DNA of 6,178 bases from an uncultured Peptococcaceae bacterium (GCA_902462325.1 CABQBF010000149.1:1-6178); one strand, 5' to 3'. Positions 1 to 6,171 are shown, counted from the first letter of the stretch. The notes: generated by a model from the sequence alone, not told the origin. Made by a program: numbers and translations.

Positions 1-90
1 TGCAATTCATTCAAAAAATTTCATTTTAGGACTTGACTTTTAATAGTTAGTCTTTTATTTAAATTGATAGAACTACTTTCCAAAAATTTT
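1..90. other. AT-rich region downstream of telA, no gene seen
   Basis: This stretch follows the telA stop on the minus strand. It is very AT-rich and I see no open frame of useful length with a ribosome binding site on either strand. I also see no GC-rich stem followed by a U tract. The only hairpin-like element is a 4-bp GACT/AGTC pairing around 37-54, which is too weak to call a terminator. The minus-strand transcript may therefore continue beyond the left edge, or end at a signal outside the window. Confidence 0.5.
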
Positions 91-1218
91 TTAACCATTG
101 ACATGATATCGCTGGTTAAAATCAGCTTTGATGGCATTTAAGCGCTTCTGGTCTTCTTCCCGCTGTTTTTTCGCAGACTCCTGAATTTGCCGTGTTTCTT
201 CAATGCCATTGACAATGGTGCGCCAAGTGGTTTCCAGGGTATCCACCTTAATAGAGCTGCCAGAAGCCATAGCCGCTGTCATCTTAGACTGTTCCACCGT
301 ATTGCGAGCATTTTTCAGCAACATTTCGTTGGTTTTTTCATCCAAAGCCGACATGGCTTCCGCTTGAATACGCTGCCGTTTTAATAAAATTGCCTGCGCC
401 AGCGCCTGTTTAAACACTGGCAACGTAATAATAAAGGCCGAATTAATTTTACGCACCAAATTCATATTGCTATACTGCATGGTTTTAATCATAGGAATAG
501 ACTGCATCGCCACATTTTCTGCAATGCGTAAATCGTGGGTGCGCTGTTCCAGCATCATTTTGGCCTGTTCCAGCGTGGTCAGTTCAAACTGAATAGATGC
601 ATCACCGCTGGCGGCCATATCCTGCTGCCGCTGCCCAATATAAGCCTCTAATTCGCCAATGCCCTGTTCACCAGCCAAAATATATTTAACCAGCTCATGA
701 TAATAATTGACATTAGACTGGAATAAATCTTCCAATTTTTGATTGGACGTCTTGATTTCTGCTTCATATTGCTTTAATTTTACATAAATCTTGTCCACTT
801 CATCGCCCATCGTTTTATACTTATCTAAAATTTTATCCAGTTGCTTGCGCAATCCACCAAATAATTTGCTGAAAAAACCGGGGTCATCCTTGATTTCATC
901 AATATCAAAGCGGTCCATGATTTTGGCCAGCAAATTGAGCATCTCGCTTGATTCGTCAATCTGTCGCATATTCATACTGTTTAACACAACGTCCGACGTT
1001 TCGGAAATTTGTTCAGCCACCTCGCTGCCAAAGGTTACGATGGTTTCCAAATCATCCACAACAATCTGACTGGTCAGCGCATCTACCTCTGCCGAATTGA
1101 CGTATTTTTGATTGAGCTGCGCCCGATCTTCCTGGATATCATAAGGCGTCACTTCTAATTCGATGGTAGCCGGTGCCTGCACCGTACTATCGGTTTTTCG
1201 TCCCAAATCAATTGCCAT
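91..1218 (-). CDS. telA: TelA/KlaA (YceH) family toxic anion resistance protein
   Basis: This 375-residue protein belongs to the TelA family (Pfam PF05816). Members include plasmid RK2 KlaA/TelA, linked to tellurite resistance, and Bacillus subtilis YceH. Its length matches that family. What can be seen is an acidic N-terminus (about 1-60), then a mostly helical, charged, coiled-coil-rich body. Family-like segments include the DPGFFSKLFGGLRKQLDKI region near 112-130, the Q/E-rich helices at 150-230, and the IPMIKTMQYSNMNLVRKINSAF region at 241-262, followed by ITLPVFKQALAQAI. There is no signal peptide or membrane segment, so it is probably cytoplasmic. The biochemical activity of the family is not established; family knowledge ties it to tellurite and envelope-antimicrobial tolerance. 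The ATG lies one base after the yceG-like stop, with an AGGAAGAGGG ribosome site inside the end of that gene, so the two are almost certainly co-transcribed and probably translationally coupled. The stop is TAA. Confidence 0.93.
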   Translation of the reverse strand: MAIDLGRKTDSTVQAPATIELEVTPYDIQEDRAQLNQKYVNSAEVDALTSQIVVDDLETIVTFGSEVAEQISETSDVVLNSMNMRQIDESSEMLNLLAKIMDRFDIDEIKDDPGFFSKLFGGLRKQLDKILDKYKTMGDEVDKIYVKLKQYEAEIKTSNQKLEDLFQSNVNYYHELVKYILAGEQGIGELEAYIGQRQQDMAASGDASIQFELTTLEQAKMMLEQRTHDLRIAENVAMQSIPMIKTMQYSNMNLVRKINSAFIITLPVFKQALAQAILLKRQRIQAEAMSALDEKTNEMLLKNARNTVEQSKMTAAMASGSSIKVDTLETTWRTIVNGIEETRQIQESAKKQREEDQKRLNAIKADFNQRYHVNG

Positions 1219-1219
1219 T

Positions 1220-3502
1220 TTATCGCCCTCTTCCTAATAATAAATCCCGCAGGGAGCCGCGATTGCGTTTACCATCGTCTCCTGCTAGTTTTGCTGGAAT
1301 TTTTAAATCATATACATATTCACCGATGACGTGCTCCGTCAGCACCGGCTGGGTATAATACTGCTCCAGAGAACGGTAGCCAGTAGGAGCAAACAATACG
1401 ATATCAAAACCCAGCAAGTGCAAATAGGCTGCGATAATGCTATCCTCCAGTGAATAAACGGTTTCTCCTGTGTTCACCAGCACCAATTTGGGCGCCAGCT
1501 TGGTAAAGTCCATTTTCTGAATGAGCCGCACAATATTCTTTTCCAAATTCAATACAGTCGCAACAATGGTATATTCTGTACCGTTTTGGAATGTACCCCG
1601 AATCAATTTTAAATCAATCAACTGCTGCAGCTTGTCCAGCATATAGTCTTGCATTTCTTCCCGCAAATAGCTGTAGGGATAGACCTTATGCCCTTTCAGT
1701 TTTTGCTTTTGCACCAAGCCTTTGCGGAAAAAATCGGCAACATATTGCTTAAAGTCATTGGGTGCTGTGCTTTCCACAAAGGGAGCTTGACGGATGAAAA
1801 AGCTGTCCTTCACCAATAATTTTTGCACATCATTCCAATAATTCTGCACATTACCGTCCTTTACACCGGAAACCTTGGCAAAAATAACCGGCATCAGCAC
1901 TTCATCCTGCACAATTTGAAAATTGGGGCGATAGCTTTCCTCTTGCTGCCATAAAATGTAGATTTCCTCATACATAGTCTTGAGCGCCACAGCTCTGGCT
2001 TTTTGATATTGCTGCTCTCGATAAAGACCGCTATCCTGATACAAAGTTTCCGTCAGCTCTTGTTCCGCATGATAAGCCACCGTACCTAACTGCACAGTCC
2101 CTTCCGTAGGATAATGGAGAACATCCATAGCTATAGTATATTTCTTCTCATAAAGATATTTATCCTCTATTTTTGCATTTAAATTTAAATTCGGCGAAAA
2201 AATGACAACATCGACTGGTAATCGTGCCAAAAAACGCAAAAATAATTGTTCTGTTTCATTGCGACAGGGACTCAAAAACAGTAGCACGCCCACATCCCCC
2301 TGCTGCCATTGGCCAAAAAGCTGGTTTTGATAGCGGCGCAGCCAGCAAAGCAGATAAACAGCTTGGTTGAGTTGCCGGTTGAGCCTGCCGTCAGATTGCA
2401 GGGTTTCCTGTAAAAACGAAATAAATTGCTGCCGCAGCAGTCGCTGCAAATCCGATACTGTGCAAACGATATTCTGTGCCAAATCGAGAAGCATATCAGT
2501 CCTGTCCTGATAATTTTTTCTTCGAATTTGCGCAATCTCATCCGGCATTGGCAATCCAATCTGCTGTTCCAACACCACTACTCGCCGTTCAGCGCCCGAT
2601 AAATTTAAATAAAGCTGCAATAACGTATTCAGATAGCTAGCCTTGTCCTCTACGCCGCAAATGCGGGCAAACAAGGTATAATAAAAACGCCGGTCATCCC
2701 CCCGCAATGCAGCCGGCTTTTGCACATCGGCAAAAATATCTCCGGAAATCCAGGCATTGATACAAGGCTGCAAGACTGTCGGCTGTGTCTGCGCTGCTAC
2801 CGGTACACCTACCGCCTGTTGCAGTAATTTAGCCTGTTCCGCTTGTTTACGAATTGTATAATTTGCCGGAAAAGGCTTTCCGTCTGAACAACAATAACAG
2901 TAAGAATAACAGGAAGCGCCATCTAATTTTTTATATGCACCGTCGCCCTGCACATCCACCAACAAAATATCGCAGCCAGCAAGGAATAAAATCCGCAACA
3001 GTTTTAATTCATAAAATGTGATGGAACCTTCATAGAGAATTTTTGGGAACTGCTTCTTGCCTAACAGATGTAAAATGCGCTCAAACCGATAATACATCCA
3101 GCACATAAACTTAATATAAGCATTTTTCAGCATATTTTCGTTTTTGCCACTACGGGCCAACTCCTGCAGCACATCATAAATGGCTTCCGCCACATCTTTT
3201 TGCTGGCTTGGCTCCAGCCGTGGCAGCCATTTGGCCAGCTGCTGTTGAAAAAAAGCGGGACGTAATTCAAAGGCCGTACCTAACATTTCTCGATAATAAG
3301 CCAGATTTTGCTCGGTGGGATTGGCGATTTTTCCTTCCTGCACAACGCCGCACTTCCGCGCTTCTTGAAAGTACCGAATTAAAAATTTATCAATTGCCGC
3401 ACTAAACTCCACAATTCGATAAAAATAAGCGCCATTCTGTTCTCGCTGATCGCCCGGCAAAAAATAATCCTCCAACTGCTGCAGTTGAATTAGATGAAAC
3501 AT
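1220..3502 (-). CDS. yceG: YceG-like component of the Ter-associated biosynthetic module
   Basis: This 760-residue protein resembles the Firmicute YceG family (Pfam PF14266, 'putative component of biosynthetic module'), which is unrelated to E. coli YceG/MltG. Family-like blocks are PKILYEG...GCDIL...GDGAYKKLD (about 153-194), FARICGVEDKASYLNTLLQL (278-297) and PKLVLVNTGE...SLED...LLGFDIVLFAPTGY (671-709), closing with GEYVYDL (727-733). No signal peptide or transmembrane helix is evident, so it is likely cytoplasmic. From memory it is longer than the B. subtilis protein (about 540 residues). Three strand-helix-strand units with hydrophobic cores (about 153-183, 404-437 and 671-706) look alike and suggest internal duplication. 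A cysteine cluster (C198, C202, C204, C205) follows the GDGAY motif. The start is the only N-terminal Met and is backed by an AAAGGTG ribosome site 8 bases upstream. It is first in an operon with telA. The molecular function is unknown. It is inferred to act with TelA and the divergent lyase in a metal or toxic-anion stress response. Glutamine content is high. Confidence 0.85.
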   Translation of the reverse strand: MFHLIQLQQLEDYFLPGDQREQNGAYFYRIVEFSAAIDKFLIRYFQEARKCGVVQEGKIANPTEQNLAYYREMLGTAFELRPAFFQQQLAKWLPRLEPSQQKDVAEAIYDVLQELARSGKNENMLKNAYIKFMCWMYYRFERILHLLGKKQFPKILYEGSITFYELKLLRILFLAGCDILLVDVQGDGAYKKLDGASCYSYCYCCSDGKPFPANYTIRKQAEQAKLLQQAVGVPVAAQTQPTVLQPCINAWISGDIFADVQKPAALRGDDRRFYYTLFARICGVEDKASYLNTLLQLYLNLSGAERRVVVLEQQIGLPMPDEIAQIRRKNYQDRTDMLLDLAQNIVCTVSDLQRLLRQQFISFLQETLQSDGRLNRQLNQAVYLLCWLRRYQNQLFGQWQQGDVGVLLFLSPCRNETEQLFLRFLARLPVDVVIFSPNLNLNAKIEDKYLYEKKYTIAMDVLHYPTEGTVQLGTVAYHAEQELTETLYQDSGLYREQQYQKARAVALKTMYEEIYILWQQEESYRPNFQIVQDEVLMPVIFAKVSGVKDGNVQNYWNDVQKLLVKDSFFIRQAPFVESTAPNDFKQYVADFFRKGLVQKQKLKGHKVYPYSYLREEMQDYMLDKLQQLIDLKLIRGTFQNGTEYTIVATVLNLEKNIVRLIQKMDFTKLAPKLVLVNTGETVYSLEDSIIAAYLHLLGFDIVLFAPTGYRSLEQYYTQPVLTEHVIGEYVYDLKIPAKLAGDDGKRNRGSLRDLLLGRGR
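1226..1235 (-). promoter_or_regulatory. telA ribosome binding site within the end of the yceG-like gene
   Basis: On the minus strand AGGAAGAGGG lies 7 bases before the telA ATG and overlaps the last codons of the upstream gene. It fixes the telA start and indicates coupled translation. Confidence 0.75.
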
Positions 3503-3510
3503 ACACTTCC

Positions 3511-3517
3511 CACCTTT
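3511..3517 (-). promoter_or_regulatory. Ribosome binding site of the yceG-like gene
   Basis: On the minus strand AAAGGTG (continuing as GG) lies 8 bases before the ATG at 3502. It matches the GGTG end of the anti-Shine-Dalgarno complement better than the usual AAGGAG core. It supports the chosen start, which is the first Met of the frame. Confidence 0.75.
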
Positions 3518-3558
3518 TTACGCAAACTCTCTACCTTTTCAAAAAATTATGATACACG

Positions 3559-3575
3559 TTTTCAGTAACTGAAAA
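3559..3575. promoter_or_regulatory. Perfect 17-bp dyad, candidate operator in the yceG leader
   Basis: TTTTCAGTAACTGAAAA reads as two perfect 8-bp arms around one central base. It lies about 20 bases downstream of the predicted transcription start of the minus-strand operon and upstream of its ribosome site. A repressor dimer bound there could block transcription, and in RNA it could form a short hairpin. I do not recognise it as a known Fur, PerR, Zur, BlaI or CopY box. Related ATGATAMAC direct repeats sit on both sides at 3549 and 3579. Confidence 0.55.
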
Positions 3576-3602
3576 ACCATGATAAACACTGTATTTTCTT
3601 TC

Positions 3603-3631
3603 ATTCTAACAATAAATATAGCTATTTTCAA
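3603..3631 (-). promoter_or_regulatory. SigA-type promoter for the yceG-telA operon
   Basis: On the minus strand a -35 box TTGAAA (3626-3631) is separated by exactly 17 bases from a -10 box TAGAAT (3603-3608). Each box matches the consensus at 5 of 6 positions. A TG one base upstream of the -10 box gives an extended -10 element. The start of transcription would fall near 3596, leaving a leader of roughly 90 bases that contains the 17-bp dyad. Confidence 0.75.
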
Positions 3632-3634
3632 TAG
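3622..3634. repeat. Short inverted repeat over the -35 box
   Basis: CTATT-TTC-AATAG forms a 5-bp inverted repeat that covers the -35 hexamer of the minus-strand promoter. Its position would suit a repressor or activator site, but a repeat this short and AT-rich could arise by chance. Confidence 0.35.
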
Positions 3635-3661
3635 ATAGAGCAGGAAAATTCCCAGAGAAAA

Positions 3662-3728
3662 CCGAAAAAAATAAAAGGTTATTTTCTTTCAAAATGAATG
3701 CCAGAAAATAACAGATTTTATTTTTCGG
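3662..3728. repeat. 67-bp nested inverted repeat in the aldolase leader
   Basis: Two nested pairs of arms are visible. The outer left arm CCGAAAAAAATAAAA (3662-3676) pairs with TTTTATTTTTCGG (3716-3728), with a 2-base bulge. The inner arm GTTATTTTCT (3678-3687) pairs perfectly with AGAAAATAAC (3703-3712) around a 15-base loop. The structure ends 17 bases before the ribosome site of the plus-strand gene. It has no U tract after it, so it does not look like a terminator in either direction. It could be an operator, an mRNA-stabilising or regulatory leader structure, or a remnant of a small repeat element. I could find no convincing plus-strand promoter. The best matches are only 4 of 6 per box, for example CTGAAA at 3569 and TATTTT at 3592, spaced by 17. 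Confidence 0.6.
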
Positions 3729-3745
3729 CTATTGCCGCCTTGCAG

Positions 3746-3753
3746 TAAAGGAG
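3746..3753 (+). promoter_or_regulatory. Ribosome binding site of the CitE-like lyase gene
   Basis: TAAAGGAG lies 7 bases before the ATG at 3761. This is a near-ideal Shine-Dalgarno sequence and fixes the start. Confidence 0.85.
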
Positions 3754-3760
3754 CAGCTTC

Positions 3761-4750
3761 ATGACAAAGTCATTTTTTTCTACAAAATTACAGCGGGCCT
3801 ACAGCGTAGGCGCTCTATTATATACACCAGCCAGCCGCAATACCATTGCCAGCGCCGTGTGCCGACAGCAATTCGGCACTCGCTACTCTTTAGCCCTCTG
3901 CCTGGAAGACACCATCAATGATGCTTATTTACTACAGGCTGAGCAGCAAGCCGTGCATACGCTTCAGCAAATTGCGTTGGCGCAGGAGCAGCAAAATTTT
4001 TATTTGCCGCAAATTTTTATCCGTCTGCGCGCCCCCGAACAGCTATCTCGTTTGCTGAAACAGTTGGGCAGCGCTTTTTCTGTGCTAACTGGCTTTATTT
4101 TCCCTAAATTTTCACTGGAAAACGCCTCAGCTTATTTAGAAGCCCTAACGGAGGCCAATAGCCAGCAGAGAGATAAAAAATTCTACATGATGCCTGTGCT
4201 GGAAGACCGTTCTTTACTGACTCTATCATCCCGCCCAAGCCAATTAGAGCAGCTGAAAGCTTTACTGGACTACGAACCGCAGGTACTCAATATCCGTGTG
4301 GGCTGCAACGATCTTTGCAATTTGTTTAGCGTCCGTCGGCAGCCACAGCAAACCATCTATCAAGTACTGCCAGTAGCGCAAATTTTAAGCGACATTCTCA
4401 CCGTTTTTCAAGAGGATTATGTAGTTTCCGCGCCGGTATGGGAATACTTTCAGGATCGGCATGGGCAATGGAAAACCGGCCTCCAACGAGAATTGGAATT
4501 GGATTTGCTCAACGGGTTTACCGGCAAAACTGTTATTCATCCCAACCAAATTGCCATCGTCAATGCCGCTATGCAGGTTTCCCAAACCGATTATGAAGAC
4601 GCATGTCAAATCCTCAACTGGAACCAGGACAATCCTTTTTATGTATCAGGCAGTGTACAGGCCCAGCGCATGAATGAATACAAAACCCATCACAACTGGG
4701 CGCAAAGAACATTGCTGTTGGCCCAAATATATGGTATTCGTTCCGTATAA
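3761..4750 (+). CDS. CitE-like C-C bond lyase (HpcH/HpaI aldolase superfamily)
   Basis: This 329-residue protein looks like the TIM-barrel C-C bond lyase of Ter-associated biosynthetic modules (Pfam PF15617), related to the citrate lyase beta subunit CitE and malyl-CoA lyases. Superfamily-like motifs appear in order: SLALCLEDTIND (43-54, the acidic LED motif), IFIRLR (85-90), GFIFPKF (111-117), MPVLED (144-149, with the acidic pair expected near the metal site), NIRVGCNDLCNLF (177-189, the G-x-x-D-L motif) and GKTVIHPNQIAIVN (255-268, the typical G...IHPxQ loop near the C-terminal end). The family is expected to cleave or form a C-C bond with Mg2+ and an acyl substrate. The actual substrate is unknown; published genomic analysis predicts a role in making a nucleoside-like metabolite. 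It is cytoplasmic, with no signal peptide. It stands alone on its strand, divergent from the yceG-telA operon, and ends 32 bases before a terminator. Glutamine makes up about 11% of residues. An ordinary citrate lyase subunit is unlikely because no CitD, CitF or CitX partner is adjacent. Confidence 0.85.
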   Translation: MTKSFFSTKLQRAYSVGALLYTPASRNTIASAVCRQQFGTRYSLALCLEDTINDAYLLQAEQQAVHTLQQIALAQEQQNFYLPQIFIRLRAPEQLSRLLKQLGSAFSVLTGFIFPKFSLENASAYLEALTEANSQQRDKKFYMMPVLEDRSLLTLSSRPSQLEQLKALLDYEPQVLNIRVGCNDLCNLFSVRRQPQQTIYQVLPVAQILSDILTVFQEDYVVSAPVWEYFQDRHGQWKTGLQRELELDLLNGFTGKTVIHPNQIAIVNAAMQVSQTDYEDACQILNWNQDNPFYVSGSVQAQRMNEYKTHHNWAQRTLLLAQIYGIRSV

Positions 4751-4782
4751 CTTTAAAATCAATTTCAATTTATGATTTTATA

Positions 4783-4834
4783 AAAAAGACCGCTGTTTTT
4801 GAAAAAATGCTTTTTCCAAAACAACGGTCTTTTT
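4783..4834. terminator. Bidirectional intrinsic terminator between the lyase gene and tyrS
   Basis: Two 24-base arms (4783-4806 and 4811-4834) around a 4-base loop pair with only two mismatches. One of these becomes a G-U pair in the minus-strand RNA. The GC-containing core is GACCG/CGGTC, and the outer A/T runs supply a U tract whichever strand is transcribed. It lies 32 bases past the lyase stop and 28 bases past the tyrS stop, so it can serve both converging genes. Confidence 0.9.
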
Positions 4835-4862
4835 CGTATGCAGGCTATGAAATGTTTTTCTT

Positions 4863-6101
4863 CTATTCCACGACCACCCGACGGAAGTTTTTCTTGCCCC
4901 GTTTTACCACAACACCATCACCAGCGAACTGCGCAGCAGCAAAGGTCTGCTTGATATCGCCAATTTTTTCACCATCTACAGTAACGCCACCCTGTTCCAC
5001 AGCCCGACGGCCTTCCGATTTGGAATTGACCAAACCAGCTTTAAACACCAACGTAACCACATCAATAGCGCCGTCGGTAAAATCGTCGGCGGTTAAATTG
5101 GCTGTGGGCATTTCAGCCGCTGCGCCACTGGAAAATAAAGAACGAGCGCTTTCTTGCGCTTTTATCGCTTCTTCTTCGCTATGCACCAACTTGGTCAGCT
5201 CATAGGCCAAAATTTCTTTAGCTTTATTCAACTGGCTGCCTTCCCAGCTTTCCATTTCTGCAATCTGCTCCAATGGCAGGAAGGTGAGCATCCGCAGGCA
5301 TTTGAGCACATCGGCATCAGCCACATTTCTCCAGTATTGATAGAACTCGAACGGACTTGTTTTTGCTGCGTCCAGCCACACAGCACCCGACTGGGTTTTG
5401 CCCATCTTTTTGCCCTCCGAATTGAGCAGCAAATTGATGGTCATGGCGTACGCATCTGCGCCGTCTTTGCGGCGAATTAACTCCGTACCGCCCAGCATAT
5501 TGCTCCACTGGTCATCACCGCCTAACTGCATATTACAACCGTATTTCTGATGCAGCACGTAAAAATCATAGCTTTGCATAATCATATAGTTAAATTCTAA
5601 AAAGCTCAATCCACGCTCCATACGGTTTTTATAACATTCGGCAGCAAGCATACGGTTTACCGTAAAATGAGGGCCCACATCCCGCAGCATTTCAATATAA
5701 TTCAAATTCATCAACCAATCAGCATTGTTGACAAATAAAGCTTTGCCTTCTGAAAAATCAATAAACTTGCTCATCTGTTTTTTAAAGCATTCACAGTTGT
5801 GCTGAATGGTTTCCACTGTCAGCATCTGGCGCATATCGGTACGACCGGAAGGATCGCCAATCATACCGGTACCGCCGCCCACCAATGCGATTGGTTTGTT
5901 GCCAGCCATCTGCAACCGTTTCATCAAGCACAGCGCCATAAAATGGCCTACATGCAGACTGTCGGCTGTAGGGTCAAAACCAATATAAAAAGTGGCCTTA
6001 CCATTGTTGATCAGTTCTTTAATTTCTTCCTCATCAGTAATCTGCGCAATTAAGCCCCGGGCTACCAGTTCATCATAAATTGTCATGTTTTTCTCCGTCA
6101 T
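4863..6101 (-). CDS. tyrS: Tyrosyl-tRNA synthetase (TyrRS)
   Basis: This class I aminoacyl-tRNA synthetase attaches tyrosine to tRNA-Tyr using ATP in the cytoplasm. The 412 residues are full length for the bacterial TyrS family. The Rossmann catalytic domain carries the YIGFDPTADSLHVGH signature (HIGH variant HVGH, 50-53), GDPSGR (82-87), NYMIMQSYDF (171-180) and GGDDQWSN (194-201). The tyrosine-pocket residues Y39, D83, Y172, Q176 and D179 align with those known from the Geobacillus enzyme. The KMSKS loop reads KMGKT (232-236). An anticodon-binding helical region follows, then an S4 RNA-binding domain from about 345 to the end, with AGLVNSKSEGRRAVEQGGV as its core. The first Met is preferred over Met6 because AAGGAG lies 7 bases before it. 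The stop is TAG. It converges with the lyase gene and shares its terminator. It is a housekeeping gene with no visible functional link to its neighbours. Confidence 0.98.
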   Translation of the reverse strand: MTEKNMTIYDELVARGLIAQITDEEEIKELINNGKATFYIGFDPTADSLHVGHFMALCLMKRLQMAGNKPIALVGGGTGMIGDPSGRTDMRQMLTVETIQHNCECFKKQMSKFIDFSEGKALFVNNADWLMNLNYIEMLRDVGPHFTVNRMLAAECYKNRMERGLSFLEFNYMIMQSYDFYVLHQKYGCNMQLGGDDQWSNMLGGTELIRRKDGADAYAMTINLLLNSEGKKMGKTQSGAVWLDAAKTSPFEFYQYWRNVADADVLKCLRMLTFLPLEQIAEMESWEGSQLNKAKEILAYELTKLVHSEEEAIKAQESARSLFSSGAAAEMPTANLTADDFTDGAIDVVTLVFKAGLVNSKSEGRRAVEQGGVTVDGEKIGDIKQTFAAAQFAGDGVVVKRGKKNFRRVVVE

Positions 6102-6108
6102 GATTGTA

Positions 6109-6114
6109 CTCCTT
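6109..6114 (-). promoter_or_regulatory. tyrS ribosome binding site
   Basis: On the minus strand AAGGAG, preceded by a run of A, lies 7 bases before the ATG at 6101. It decides between Met1 and Met6 in favour of Met1. Confidence 0.85.
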
Positions 6115-6151
6115 TTTTCATTTTTAGACTTTCTATTCCTGAAAAATTGAC

Positions 6152-6171
6152 CAAAGAAACCGCTTGCTTTG
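6152..6171 (-). promoter_or_regulatory. Weak hairpin in the tyrS leader, possible end of a leader attenuator
   Basis: On the minus strand CAAAG and CTTTG can pair across a 10-base interior, and a short run of T follows near 6142-6146. Many Firmicute tyrS genes have a T-box leader whose terminator precedes the gene. However, I do not see the conserved T-box GGTGG...CCGCG segment in the 77 bases available, so this is only a weak candidate. Confidence 0.15.

Noticed and set aside
37..54. A GACT/AGTC inverted repeat with T-rich flank as a possible telA terminator.
   Set aside because: Only 4 bp pair around a 10-base loop, and the minus strand has no U tract after it.
791..1069. A 92-codon plus-strand frame antisense to telA.
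   Set aside because: It is antisense to a conserved protein, with low-complexity Ser/Leu/Ile composition typical of a shadow of coiled-coil coding DNA.
2272..2559. A 95-codon minus-strand frame inside the YceG-like gene.
   Set aside because: It lies wholly within a well-supported gene in another frame, has no ribosome site and shows no recognisable protein features.
3579..3638. A 19-codon plus-strand reading frame (ATG at 3579, TAG at 3636-3638) encoding a hydrophobic peptide in the divergent region.
   Set aside because: No Shine-Dalgarno sequence precedes it, it crosses the minus-strand promoter, and an AT-rich region of this size easily yields such a frame by chance.
3662..3728. The long inverted repeat as an intrinsic terminator or transcription attenuator.
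   Set aside because: The stem is AT-rich and neither strand has a U run immediately after the hairpin; on the plus strand it is followed by CTATTGCC.
3761..4750. The CitE-like protein as a true citrate lyase beta subunit.
   Set aside because: No citC, citD, citF, citX or citG neighbours are present, and its partners YceG and TelA point to the Ter-associated lyase branch.
4807..5205. A 132-codon plus-strand frame antisense to the 3' part of tyrS.
   Set aside because: It starts inside the terminator hairpin and mirrors the conserved tyrS sequence; there is no ribosome site.
6084..6086. Met6 as an alternative tyrS start.
   Set aside because: The AAGGAG site is correctly spaced (7 bases) for Met1 and would be 22 bases from Met6.
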